Assembly: GCA_001751225.1 (NCBI GenBank)
Contig: MAXT01000034.1
Span: 1 to 21,486, forward strand
Length of the DNA stretch: 21,486 nt
Direction of reading: 5' to 3'
From: Desulfuromonadales bacterium C00003107
Lineage (GTDB): Bacteria > Desulfobacterota > Desulfuromonadia > Desulfuromonadales > Syntrophotaleaceae
The notes beneath the pieces are model-generated. The model worked only from the letters and a program-made list of their open reading frames with translations. It searched no databases and was not told the DNA's origin. Of this stretch, positions 8,617-15,937 are shown piece after piece (positions within the stretch are counted from its first letter, which is position 1; each line of letters opens with the position of its first letter). The position numbers were made by a program, and so were the translations under genes.

Positions 8617-10965
8617 TCAGTATTTGCCAAACTCCTTGTCGTCAAGAGCGATGACCTGACTCGGATCGCTACCCTTGGCCGGTTGGACGGCGGCTTGTGA
8701 AAAAGTGGCCGCATTACCTTGGTAACCCAGGGCTGGAGCAGTCCGTTTCGGAGCTGCCGCAGGCTTAGGAATCGCTGCTCTGGCAACAGTTGCTCCCCCC
8801 TTGAGGCTGAACTGTGCGAGCATGCCCCGCAACAGGGTCGACTGGCTGGTCAATTCTTCGGATGCGGCAGCGCTTTCTTCAGCATTGGCAGTATTCTGCT
8901 GCGTGACTGAGTCAATCTGGTTCAGCCCCTGAGTAACCTGGCTGATACCTTCGGACTGCTCGCTGCTAGCGGCAGCGATTTCCGCCACCAGGTTGGAAAC
9001 CTTGGTAGTGCCGGCAACAATCCCCTTAAGGGCCGCTTCGGTCTTTTCGACAATATCGTTACCATGGCGGGTCTTCTCCGCCGAGTTTTCAATCAGTTCG
9101 GCGGTTTCTTTAGCCGCCTTGGCGCTGCGTCCGGCCAGGTTCCGCACCTCTTCGGCAACCACCGCGAAACCCTTGCCATGCTGACCGGCCCGGGCGGCTT
9201 CGACGGCCGCGTTAAGAGCCAGCAGGTTGGTCTGGAAGGCAATTTCGTCGATGACCTTGATGATCTTGGAGATGTCTTCACCGGAACGATTGATATCGCC
9301 CATGGCATCGACTAGTCCGGTCATCATCTGACTGCCTCGGTTGGCGGCGTTTTGCGCTCCCTTGGAGAGGGAGTTGGCTTGGTTGGCATTTTCGGCGTTG
9401 AGTTTGGTCTGGGACGCCATCTCGGTCATCGAAGCGGTAATCTCTTCCAGCGAGGCGGCCGACTCGGTCGCGCCCTGGGAAAGGGTCTGAGACGCATCGG
9501 AAACCTGGGTCGAACCGCTGTTGATCTGTTCACTGGCCGTCTGCACCTGGCCGAGCAGGTCGTTAAGACGATCGACCATCTTGCGCAGAGCCCGGCCCAG
9601 CACGTCCTTATCCGAGGCCAGGTCAACACTCACGGTCAAATCGCCGTTAGCGACCTTTTCAGCAATCTGCGCCTTCTGCTCCAGGCCGTCAGCCATGGTG
9701 TTCAGGGCGGTACTCAACTGACCGACTTCATCGGCGCTTTGGATCTGCAGCCGCTGGGAAAGGTCTCCGGCACCGACGGTATCGGCTAAAGTAGCGGCCT
9801 CCCGAATCGGACGGGCGATACTACGAGCGGCAAGCCAGATCAGAGCGAGTGCGATCAAGGTAACAATTCCACCAACGGAAGCCTGCCACAGTGCGGCGCT
9901 GTTGCCGCGCTCTTCCAAAGCCACATCGAGGGCAATGGCTTCGGCCAGAATAACCTGGTCGGCGATGCGGATCATGACCGACCAGGGCCGGCCGGTGCGG
10001 CCAAGATCAATGGCACCCAGGGCCGTTGCCATGCCGCTGGCTTCATCCATGCTGGCCAGCGATTCACCTGCCTGTACCGCCTTGAGTGCGGACTCCCAAC
10101 CGTCGGCCAAAGCGGCCTTGAAATGTTGTCCAATGAGTTCTGGCTTTTCGCTGTGGGCTACAATCAGGCCGTCGTAGCTGATAATTGCCACCTCGCCCTG
10201 CCCGCTCATCAGCCCCTTGTCGACCTTTTCACTGAGCTGCTGGACGAAGGTCAGATCGTAGTCGGTACCAGCTACACCATAGAACTTGCCATCGACCATC
10301 ACTGGCACCGATAGGGTGGTCAGCCATACCTTGCGGCCCTGTACGATATAAGGGAAGGGGTCAAGCACACTTTCAATATTTTTTTCCCGAGGCGTGATAT
10401 ACCAGCCACCCTTCAGAACGCCGTTGGGGTGCTTATCGTAAGTGTCGTATTCCACCAGGGGTTGCACGGCGATATTGCCGTTGGAATCGCGGTTCCAGTA
10501 GGGGGTAAAACGACCGGTCACGGAGTTGTTGCCGTCCTTGCCGGTAGCGAACTCACTATCGCGACCGTCGAGAGCGTTGGGCTCCCAGCAGGAATAAGTG
10601 CCGTTGAATTCAGGGTTCTTCTCCAACACGTTAAGCAAAATAGCGTTAAGCTGATCGCGGCCAATCTGAAGCACCGGCTTGCCGTTGGGCCCAGGCTGTT
10701 TACCCACCTCAAAGGTGTGGGCCATGGTGCGAGCAGCATCGAGGGCGATGTCGAACTTGGCCTGGACCTTACCCGCCTGCTCCCCGGCCAGATTTTTCAG
10801 CTGATCAAGAGCGCTCTTCTCCTGCAATTCGGAGACCCGCTCGGTAGTCAGTTGCTGAGTATTGGCGGCTGTAATCAGGCTGTAAGCCACTAGGGCGCCG
10901 GCTGTTACCAGCAGACAGGCCCCGGCGATCAGGGTAATCTTTAACTGGATCGATTTGAGTTTCAT
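8617..10965 (-). CDS. Methyl-accepting chemotaxis protein with periplasmic dCache-type sensor
   Basis: A 782-residue chemoreceptor. Membrane segment 1 is at about residues 8-32, a large periplasmic sensor at 33-357, membrane segment 2 at about 359-380. A HAMP domain (381-433) is followed by a second HAMP-like stretch (about 434-486), then the coiled-coil signalling domain. Its highly conserved hairpin tip [21 protein letters not shown] is at about 574-594, where CheA and CheW bind. The sensor has the double-Cache pattern ([31 protein letters not shown]). Ligand unknown. The Pro/Ala-rich tail (about 722-770) has no obvious CheR-binding pentapeptide. The start is supported by AAGGA 8 bases upstream of the ATG. 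It is the last gene of the cysteine-protein/cheW/mcp operon, 59 bases after cheW. Confidence 0.95.
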   Translation of the reverse strand: MKLKSIQLKITLIAGACLLVTAGALVAYSLITAANTQQLTTERVSELQEKSALDQLKNLAGEQAGKVQAKFDIALDAARTMAHTFEVGKQPGPNGKPVLQIGRDQLNAILLNVLEKNPEFNGTYSCWEPNALDGRDSEFATGKDGNNSVTGRFTPYWNRDSNGNIAVQPLVEYDTYDKHPNGVLKGGWYITPREKNIESVLDPFPYIVQGRKVWLTTLSVPVMVDGKFYGVAGTDYDLTFVQQLSEKVDKGLMSGQGEVAIISYDGLIVAHSEKPELIGQHFKAALADGWESALKAVQAGESLASMDEASGMATALGAIDLGRTGRPWSVMIRIADQVILAEAIALDVALEERGNSAALWQASVGGIVTLIALALIWLAARSIARPIREAATLADTVGAGDLSQRLQIQSADEVGQLSTALNTMADGLEQKAQIAEKVANGDLTVSVDLASDKDVLGRALRKMVDRLNDLLGQVQTASEQINSGSTQVSDASQTLSQGATESAASLEEITASMTEMASQTKLNAENANQANSLSKGAQNAANRGSQMMTGLVDAMGDINRSGEDISKIIKVIDEIAFQTNLLALNAAVEAARAGQHGKGFAVVAEEVRNLAGRSAKAAKETAELIENSAEKTRHGNDIVEKTEAALKGIVAGTTKVSNLVAEIAAASSEQSEGISQVTQGLNQIDSVTQQNTANAEESAAASEELTSQSTLLRGMLAQFSLKGGATVARAAIPKPAAAPKRTAPALGYQGNAATFSQAAVQPAKGSDPSQVIALDDKEFGKY

Positions 10966-11024
10966 GTCGTTTCCTTATAAAGCGTTGTTGATAAAAACAG
11001 AGAACTTAAATCCTAAAGGCGAGA

Positions 11025-11510
11025 TCAGATCGCCAGCAGGCGACGCGCATCGAGAAGAATTTTCACTCGATCACCAACCTTGCCGAGGCCCATGATGTAG
11101 CTGTCGACCTGACCTTTGCCGCTACCGGGTGCCGATTCGACGTTTTCCGAAGGAATGTCGGCGACCTCACAGACCCGGTCGACAATCAGACCGGTCGATT
11201 GCTCGTCGACATTGACCACGATAATGCAGGTACGCTCATCGTAGGCCTGACTGGGCAACCGAAACCGCGCCCGCACATCCAGCACCGGTATCACCTTGCC
11301 GCGCAGGTTAATAACCCCTTTGACGAAATTGGGCATGTCCGGAACCTCGGTAATCTTCTGAATGCCGATGATTTCGATCACATGGTGAATAGCAATACCG
11401 TAATCCTCATCAGCCAGAAAGAATGTTAAAAATTTATCCTTCTGAGTATCTTCCGTTTCGTAACCGGCATCATTCAGATCCAAGGGATCCTTTTCCATCA
11501 CTTCTGCCAT
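11025..11510 (-). CDS. cheW: Chemotaxis adaptor protein CheW
   Basis: A 161-residue single CheW domain after a ~25-residue acidic N-terminal extension. FLTFFLADEDYGIAIHHVIEII, the INLRGKVIPVLDVRARF core and TGLIVDRVCEV are the conserved CheW blocks. CheW couples chemoreceptor tips to the CheA kinase. A strong AGGAGG lies 5 bases upstream of the ATG, and the TAG stop of the upstream small gene overlaps this ribosome site, so translation is probably coupled. It lies directly upstream of a chemoreceptor gene, suggesting a dedicated partner. No cheA, cheY, cheR or cheB is in the window, so it must plug into an array encoded elsewhere. Confidence 0.95.
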   Translation of the reverse strand: MAEVMEKDPLDLNDAGYETEDTQKDKFLTFFLADEDYGIAIHHVIEIIGIQKITEVPDMPNFVKGVINLRGKVIPVLDVRARFRLPSQAYDERTCIIVVNVDEQSTGLIVDRVCEVADIPSENVESAPGSGKGQVDSYIMGLGKVGDRVKILLDARRLLAI

Positions 11511-11518
11511 TTCGCCTC

Positions 11519-11719
11519 CTAGGTGATATTGGGCCGCTTTTTACGGCTTTTGATATAGATCGTGCACTGTTCGTAATCGCCACTGCAATACCGCACCACC
11601 TTTTCGATGTTGCGACTGGTCATATCCAAGCAATAGCAATCTCGCTGGGGATTATTCACCAGCGGGCACAACTTAACTTTGTTTGGATCCATGCCAGCAG
11701 GGGAAAGTTCCACACACAT
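11519..11719 (-). CDS. Small six-cysteine protein of unknown function, first in the cheW-mcp operon
   Basis: I do not recognise a named family. From ATG at 11719 the product is 66 residues with cysteines at 2, 18, 28, 30, 45 and 52: a KLCPLV motif, then DCYCLDM, then SRNIEKVVRYCSGDYEQCTIY, and a basic tail KSRKKR. There is no signal peptide or membrane segment. The cysteine layout suggests a metal or Fe-S site; this is inference. Coding is supported by its position: the TAG stop touches the cheW ribosome site, 8 bases before the cheW start, and a sigma-54 promoter match lies ~53 bases before its start. The start is uncertain: AGGA is 11 bases upstream of this ATG, and in-frame ATG at 11743 and TTG at 11749 are alternatives. 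Confidence 0.7.
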   Translation of the reverse strand: MCVELSPAGMDPNKVKLCPLVNNPQRDCYCLDMTSRNIEKVVRYCSGDYEQCTIYIKSRKKRPNIT

Positions 11720-11783
11720 TCTTATAATTATCCTCTTAAACATCCACAACCAGCACGCTCACTGTCAGGTGCATATCCTTAAG

Positions 11784-11798
11784 GCAAAAGCTATACCA
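11784..11798 (-). promoter_or_regulatory. Sigma-54 (-24/-12) promoter match upstream of the small-protein/cheW/mcp operon
   Basis: The minus strand reads TGGTAT-AGCTT-TTGC at exact sigma-54 spacing (consensus TGGCAC-N5-TTGC). The invariant GG (11797-11796) and GC (11785-11784) are 10 bases apart. Eight of eleven positions of TGGCAC/TTGCA match. Transcription would begin near 11772, about 53 bases before the small gene. The neighbouring operon encodes a sigma-54 activator, which raises the prior. Found by eye, not scored against a genome background. Confidence 0.5.
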
Positions 11799-11969
11799 AG
11801 GAACCGGCGCATAACCCTAAAAACCAGCCCCGACGTTAAAAAGATCTTTGCAAAAGAATTTTATTCAATATTTTAGGCATGTTATAGACTTGGACGAAGA
11901 ACAGCTATCGGTGCACACTCGGCCCTAAACCAACCTTTTTGACCCCAAGAGAATTGTCTGCAGATAAAA

Positions 11970-12023
11970 AAGTGTGGCGTGCCCCACTGCGAAAGGTCCA
12001 CACTTATGGGGCACGCCACACTT
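11970..12023 (-). terminator. Strong intrinsic terminator of the two-kinase/regulator operon
   Basis: A perfect 17-bp inverted repeat (arms 11970-11986 and 12007-12023; each begins or ends in AAGTGTGG/CCACACTT) with a 20-base loop. On the minus strand it is followed directly by a run of six T (complement of the A-run ending at 11970). It lies 124 bases beyond the stop of the sigma-54 regulator gene. The loop contains an extra CCACACTT (11998-12005) that could pair with the same arm, giving an alternative fold. Confidence 0.75.
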
Positions 12024-12146
12024 CAGATTATTAAAGAGGAAGGGGGAAATGATTTTGCAGTAATAGGGGAAAGTCCCGCCAGCTATTTTTAACAACAGGC
12101 ACTCGCTTTACCCGACGGGATGCGTGCTTAAGGCAGAAGTCGCGGA

Positions 12147-13844
12147 TTAAACGTCAATCTCATACTTGGCCAGTTTACGATAAAGGGTTTTGCGGTCGAT
12201 ACCCAGTAATCGCGCAGCCTTTGCTTTGTTCCAGGCGGTCTTTTCCAATGCGCTACAGATCGACTGCTTCTCGTCTTCTTCGCCGACTAGGACTGGAGCT
12301 GCTGAATTCTGATCTTTGGTGGCAAGAAAATCTTCCGGTAAATGCCCGAGGGCGACCACTGGCTGCCGACAACGGACAAAAGCATACTCCATGGCATGTT
12401 CAAGCTCGCGAATATTACCTGGCCAATTGTACTTCTGAAAGAAGTCCGCCACCTCCTGGGAAATTCCGGTTATCTCCTTGCCCATGGTGCCGTTCAACTT
12501 ATCAATCATGTGCTCCACCAACAGGGGGATATCGTCCTTGCGCTCGCGAAGTGGCGGCAACTCGATGGTAATCACCTTAAGCCGGTAATAGAGGTCTTCG
12601 CGAAAAGAGCCCTGACGGACCATCTCAGACAGATTGCGATTAGTCGCCGCAACGACCCGAATATCGACCTTGACCGGCATCGATTCGCCGATGCGCTCAA
12701 TCTCCCGCTCCTGCAACACCCGCAACAGGCGTAATTGAACCTTGTAGGAGATATCGCCAATCTCATCAAGAAAAATGGTGCCACCTTCCGCCCTCTGAAA
12801 GCGACCGATACGATCCTTCACCGCCCCGGTAAAGGAGCCGCGCACATGACCGAATAGCTCGCTCTCGAGCAGCGTATCGGAGAGAGCCGCGCAATTAACC
12901 TTGACCAGCGGCTTATTACGCCGCACCCCGGCTTTGTGCAGAGCTTCGACCACCAGTTCCTTGCCAGTACCGCTCTCACCGGTAATCAGCACCGTGGAAG
13001 GGACATCGGCAAGGTCATCGAGCAGGCTGTAAAGTTCCTGCATTTTATTGCTGGCACCAATCATTTTATGATAATTGTGGCGTTTACGCAGGGACCGTTC
13101 CAGCTTGTCGAGACGGGTTTCGTCCCGAGCCACCAGTACGGCGCCAATGGCCGCGCCGCAGCTATCGATAAGTGGTGAGGTTAAAAGGGTCAGCACCTGA
13201 CGACTGTTTTGCGAGTGATCACATTCGATTCGATCGAGCTGCCCCGGCTGGCCCGTCTCCAAGGTTTTCTGCAATAAACCACTAACTCGCCCGGAACAGT
13301 GGGGCAAGACCTGCGCATAAGGTTGTCCCAGCACCTTATCGTCCAGCTGGCAAATCCGCCGGGCCGCCTCGTTGATGCGCTGAACCAGCCCCTGTTTATC
13401 GACAATAATCAGAACATCACCTACACTGCGAAACACCGCTTCCAGGTTAATGCGATTACGTTCGTTCTCCTCAGCTATCTGCCGATACTTGAGAGCGGCA
13501 CGGGCCACCTGCAACAGATCCTTCTTCACCACCGGCTTGGAAATATAATCGAAAGCGCCGAGGCGCAGCGCCTCGGATGCCGTCTCGATATTGGGGTAGC
13601 CGGTTACCATAATCACCGGACACAGAGGACTTTTTTCCTTTATGGCCCGCAGTACATCGATGCCGGTCTTATCACCCAGCAGAATATCGCTGAAAACTAC
13701 GTCATAAGGTCCCTGATCGATACGCTGCAAAGCCTCTTTGTAATCTGCAGCAGTATCCACTTCGTAACCTTCATCAGAGAGGAAACGCTGAAAGGTAAAT
13801 CGCAGACTTTTTTCATCGTCGATGACCAGAACCTTGGGCTTCAT
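12147..13844 (-). CDS. NtrC-family sigma-54-dependent response regulator (REC-PAS-AAA+-Fis HTH)
   Basis: A 565-residue activator. The receiver domain (4-118) has acidic residues D9-D10, phospho-acceptor D53 (FSDILL), T81 and K103. A PAS-like domain (about 132-245, VFRSVGDVLIIVDKQGLVQRIN) sits between receiver and ATPase, unlike plain NtrC. The AAA+ domain (262-495) has Walker A GESGTGKE (289-296), the sigma-54 contact loop as GSFTGA (336-341), Walker B GGTIFLDEIGD (354-364) and WPGNIRELEH. A Fis-type helix-turn-helix ends the protein (about 528-562, NKAKAARLLGIDRKTLYRKL). When phosphorylated it should oligomerise and remodel sigma-54 RNA polymerase. Its start overlaps the upstream kinase stop by 4 bases (ATGA), so that kinase is the likely cognate partner. 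Its target may be the operon just downstream. Confidence 0.95.
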   Translation of the reverse strand: MKPKVLVIDDEKSLRFTFQRFLSDEGYEVDTAADYKEALQRIDQGPYDVVFSDILLGDKTGIDVLRAIKEKSPLCPVIMVTGYPNIETASEALRLGAFDYISKPVVKKDLLQVARAALKYRQIAEENERNRINLEAVFRSVGDVLIIVDKQGLVQRINEAARRICQLDDKVLGQPYAQVLPHCSGRVSGLLQKTLETGQPGQLDRIECDHSQNSRQVLTLLTSPLIDSCGAAIGAVLVARDETRLDKLERSLRKRHNYHKMIGASNKMQELYSLLDDLADVPSTVLITGESGTGKELVVEALHKAGVRRNKPLVKVNCAALSDTLLESELFGHVRGSFTGAVKDRIGRFQRAEGGTIFLDEIGDISYKVQLRLLRVLQEREIERIGESMPVKVDIRVVAATNRNLSEMVRQGSFREDLYYRLKVITIELPPLRERKDDIPLLVEHMIDKLNGTMGKEITGISQEVADFFQKYNWPGNIRELEHAMEYAFVRCRQPVVALGHLPEDFLATKDQNSAAPVLVGEEDEKQSICSALEKTAWNKAKAARLLGIDRKTLYRKLAKYEIDV

Positions 13845-15937
13845 ATCAATTCGTTTCCTTTGGCAATAGGCAGTTCAATAGTAACCTTGGTGTAGTGGCC
13901 TTCGATACTCTCAATACCAAGCCGGCCACCATGGTCCTCTATAATGCCATGGCTGATGCTCAAACCAAGCCCGGTTCCGGATCCACTCGGCTTGGTCGTA
14001 TAAAAGGGATCTAAAATCTTGGGTAACTGATGTGCCGGAATTCCGGTACCACCATCGTGGAATACCAGCCTTACTCGAGCTTCCGCGACATCTTGAACCA
14101 ACTCAGAACTGATAGTAAATGTCTTCCCCTCGTGGTCTTCGGGATAGCGCTGGTTGAGAGCATAGCGGGCATTGCTGATGATGTTTAGCATGACCTGCTG
14201 CAATTGCTGAAAGTGTGCATTAACCAGGGGCAAACCGGGGTCAACATTAATCTCCAGCAGGACCTTGTCTTTACGTAATTGCGATTCCGTCAGCGCCAGA
14301 GTTGCTGCCAAAACCTCCCCCGGGCTGACGGGTGTCTTCGTCTCATGCCGGTCACGGGCGAAGGAGAGCAGATTGTAAACGATATTAGCGATGCGCTCCC
14401 CTTCCTCGGTAATACCGCGCAGTACCTCCCGATTGTCTTCGCCGATCTGACGGTCATCGGCCAGAATCTGGGCATAATTAATAATGCCATTGATGGGATT
14501 GTTGATTTCGTGGGCCACGCCGGCGGCCAGTTCGCCCAACGAAGCCAGATGATTGGCCCGACTGGCCTCCTGTTCGAGCTGCCGCTGGCGGGTGACATCG
14601 CTCGCCAGAGAAATAACATTCACCCGTTCGCCATCCTTGTTACAGACCGGAAACGCCCGCACATGCCAGGACCGGCCATCATCGGTCTTGGTAAAAGCCT
14701 GCTCCACTTGGCCCGAGGCAAAGCAGCGATCAACGGGGCAGTGATCCCCAGCTGCCGAGCAGCCAACCCACAGGGCGCTGCAATGGGTACCGGGCAATTC
14801 GGTCACCGGCAAACTGAGAAGGCGGGCCGCCCCCTGATTGCTGCGCACCACGGTCAAGTCGGGACGATAGAGGGTTATGGCATCGGGGATATGATCGAGC
14901 AGCGCCTGGTATTCTTGGTAGAGGCGCTTGAATTTTTCGCTATTCTCCTTGGCAAGTTGCTCCACGGAAAGGCGTTCTGTAACATCGACCGCGATACCTC
15001 TCATGCCGACGACCTGTTCATGCCGTACAATTGGCGAGGCCGCCACAACCACGGTCAGCGGCGACGATTCAGCGCCGGTCTGCAGGGTGTACTCCTCGTT
15101 CAGCAACAACTCGCCGGAAAGAACCCGTTGGAGATTGGCCACCGCCCGCTGTCGAACTTCGGGTCGGAGGATATCCATAACCGAGGGTTGCCGAGCCAGG
15201 TCATCATCGCTCCAGCCGGCGATCTGCAGGGCCATGCGGTTAGCAAAGGTTACCTTACCCTGCAGATCAGTTTCAAAGACCGCTTGCGGCAGCAAGTCGG
15301 CCAGCTCCCGAAAGCGCTCCTCACTCTGCCGCAAAGCTTCTTCATCCACCTTGCGCCGTGAGATATCCCGAAAAGATGCCAGCACGGTGCGGGAATCGCC
15401 GTCGGACAGCAGGGACAGGGAGAGTTCAACGACGATTTCCCTGCCGTCAGCGCGCAGGGCCGGCAGTTCCAAAGGGGAGCCAAAGACCCGGCTCCCTGAA
15501 CTGCCGGAGAAATAGCCCGCCAACGCCTGATGGTGCTGCTCCCGATACCTTTCCGGCAAGAGACCATCGAGGGACTGACCGAGCATCTGTTCCCGGCGAT
15601 AACCGAACAGGTGCTCAGCCGCCGGATTGAAAAGCACCACCAATCCCTGTTCGTCAATGGCTACCAGAGCGTCGCTGATGGCGGCGGCCGCCGCCTTGAA
15701 GCGTTCTTCACTACTCCGAAGCGCTTTCTGCACCTGCTTCTGCCGCCGCGCCTGCGGTAATAAAAAGAGGATGAGCAGAGTTTGTAGCAGCAGGAAAACA
15801 AGCGTGTAAAACTGCGACTGGCCTATCCCGCCCAGTCCCGCGGCCAGGACCTCGGCAGCATCACCTTTATAGACGCAAGCCGCCAATAAGCCCCACAACA
15901 GCAACAACCCAACACCAAAAAAACCGATTCTTCTCAT
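13841..15937 (-). CDS. Membrane-anchored PAS3 sensor histidine kinase (NtrB-type)
   Basis: A 698-residue kinase. Two N-terminal membrane segments (about 4-22 and 42-60) enclose only ~20 residues, so sensing is probably by the three cytoplasmic PAS domains (about 75-195, 203-322, 336-452). The third PAS has cysteines C386, C393, C400 and C405 in the pattern C-x6-C-x6-CP-x3-C, shared with the upstream kinase. The HisKA domain has H476 in GVAHEINNPINGIINYAQ; the ATPase domain has N585/N589 (VMLNIISNARYAL), HDGGTGIP and GTGLGLSISHGII. It overlaps the preceding gene and the following regulator gene by 4 bases each, indicating translational coupling. It is expected to phosphorylate the regulator encoded next to it. 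Confidence 0.93.
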   Translation of the reverse strand: MRRIGFFGVGLLLLWGLLAACVYKGDAAEVLAAGLGGIGQSQFYTLVFLLLQTLLILFLLPQARRQKQVQKALRSSEERFKAAAAAISDALVAIDEQGLVVLFNPAAEHLFGYRREQMLGQSLDGLLPERYREQHHQALAGYFSGSSGSRVFGSPLELPALRADGREIVVELSLSLLSDGDSRTVLASFRDISRRKVDEEALRQSEERFRELADLLPQAVFETDLQGKVTFANRMALQIAGWSDDDLARQPSVMDILRPEVRQRAVANLQRVLSGELLLNEEYTLQTGAESSPLTVVVAASPIVRHEQVVGMRGIAVDVTERLSVEQLAKENSEKFKRLYQEYQALLDHIPDAITLYRPDLTVVRSNQGAARLLSLPVTELPGTHCSALWVGCSAAGDHCPVDRCFASGQVEQAFTKTDDGRSWHVRAFPVCNKDGERVNVISLASDVTRQRQLEQEASRANHLASLGELAAGVAHEINNPINGIINYAQILADDRQIGEDNREVLRGITEEGERIANIVYNLLSFARDRHETKTPVSPGEVLAATLALTESQLRKDKVLLEINVDPGLPLVNAHFQQLQQVMLNIISNARYALNQRYPEDHEGKTFTISSELVQDVAEARVRLVFHDGGTGIPAHQLPKILDPFYTTKPSGSGTGLGLSISHGIIEDHGGRLGIESIEGHYTKVTIELPIAKGNELI

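Larger units (their letters stand above)
11750..12146. other. Gene-free regulatory region between the two signalling operons
   Basis: About 400 bases without a credible gene. It contains the sigma-54 promoter match (11784-11798), an AT-rich stretch around 11835-11885 and the large terminator inverted repeat (11970-12023). Activator sites for a sigma-54 promoter with a start near 11772 would be expected at about 11850-11970; I could not identify a convincing paired operator there. Between 12024 and 12146 I see only a small imperfect hairpin (about 12080-12112) without a T-run. Confidence 0.6.

Noticed and set aside
11679..11876. A 65-codon plus-strand open frame across the small cysteine gene and its promoter
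   Set aside because: Overlaps the better-supported minus-strand gene and regulatory region; no ribosome site or motif.
11905..11912. ACCGATAG on the minus strand as a sigma-28 -10 box for the cheW operon
   Set aside because: Six of eight matches only, no TAAA at 14-16 bases upstream, and it would give a ~180-base leader.
12080..12112. Small imperfect hairpin after the regulator gene as a terminator
   Set aside because: No T-run on either side; the 17-bp inverted repeat further on is a far better terminator.
14279..15361. A 360-codon open frame on the plus strand inside the membrane kinase gene
   Set aside because: It is antisense to a gene with unmistakable PAS/HisKA/ATPase motifs, shows no domain or low-complexity logic of its own, and has no ribosome site; it is a frame shadow.
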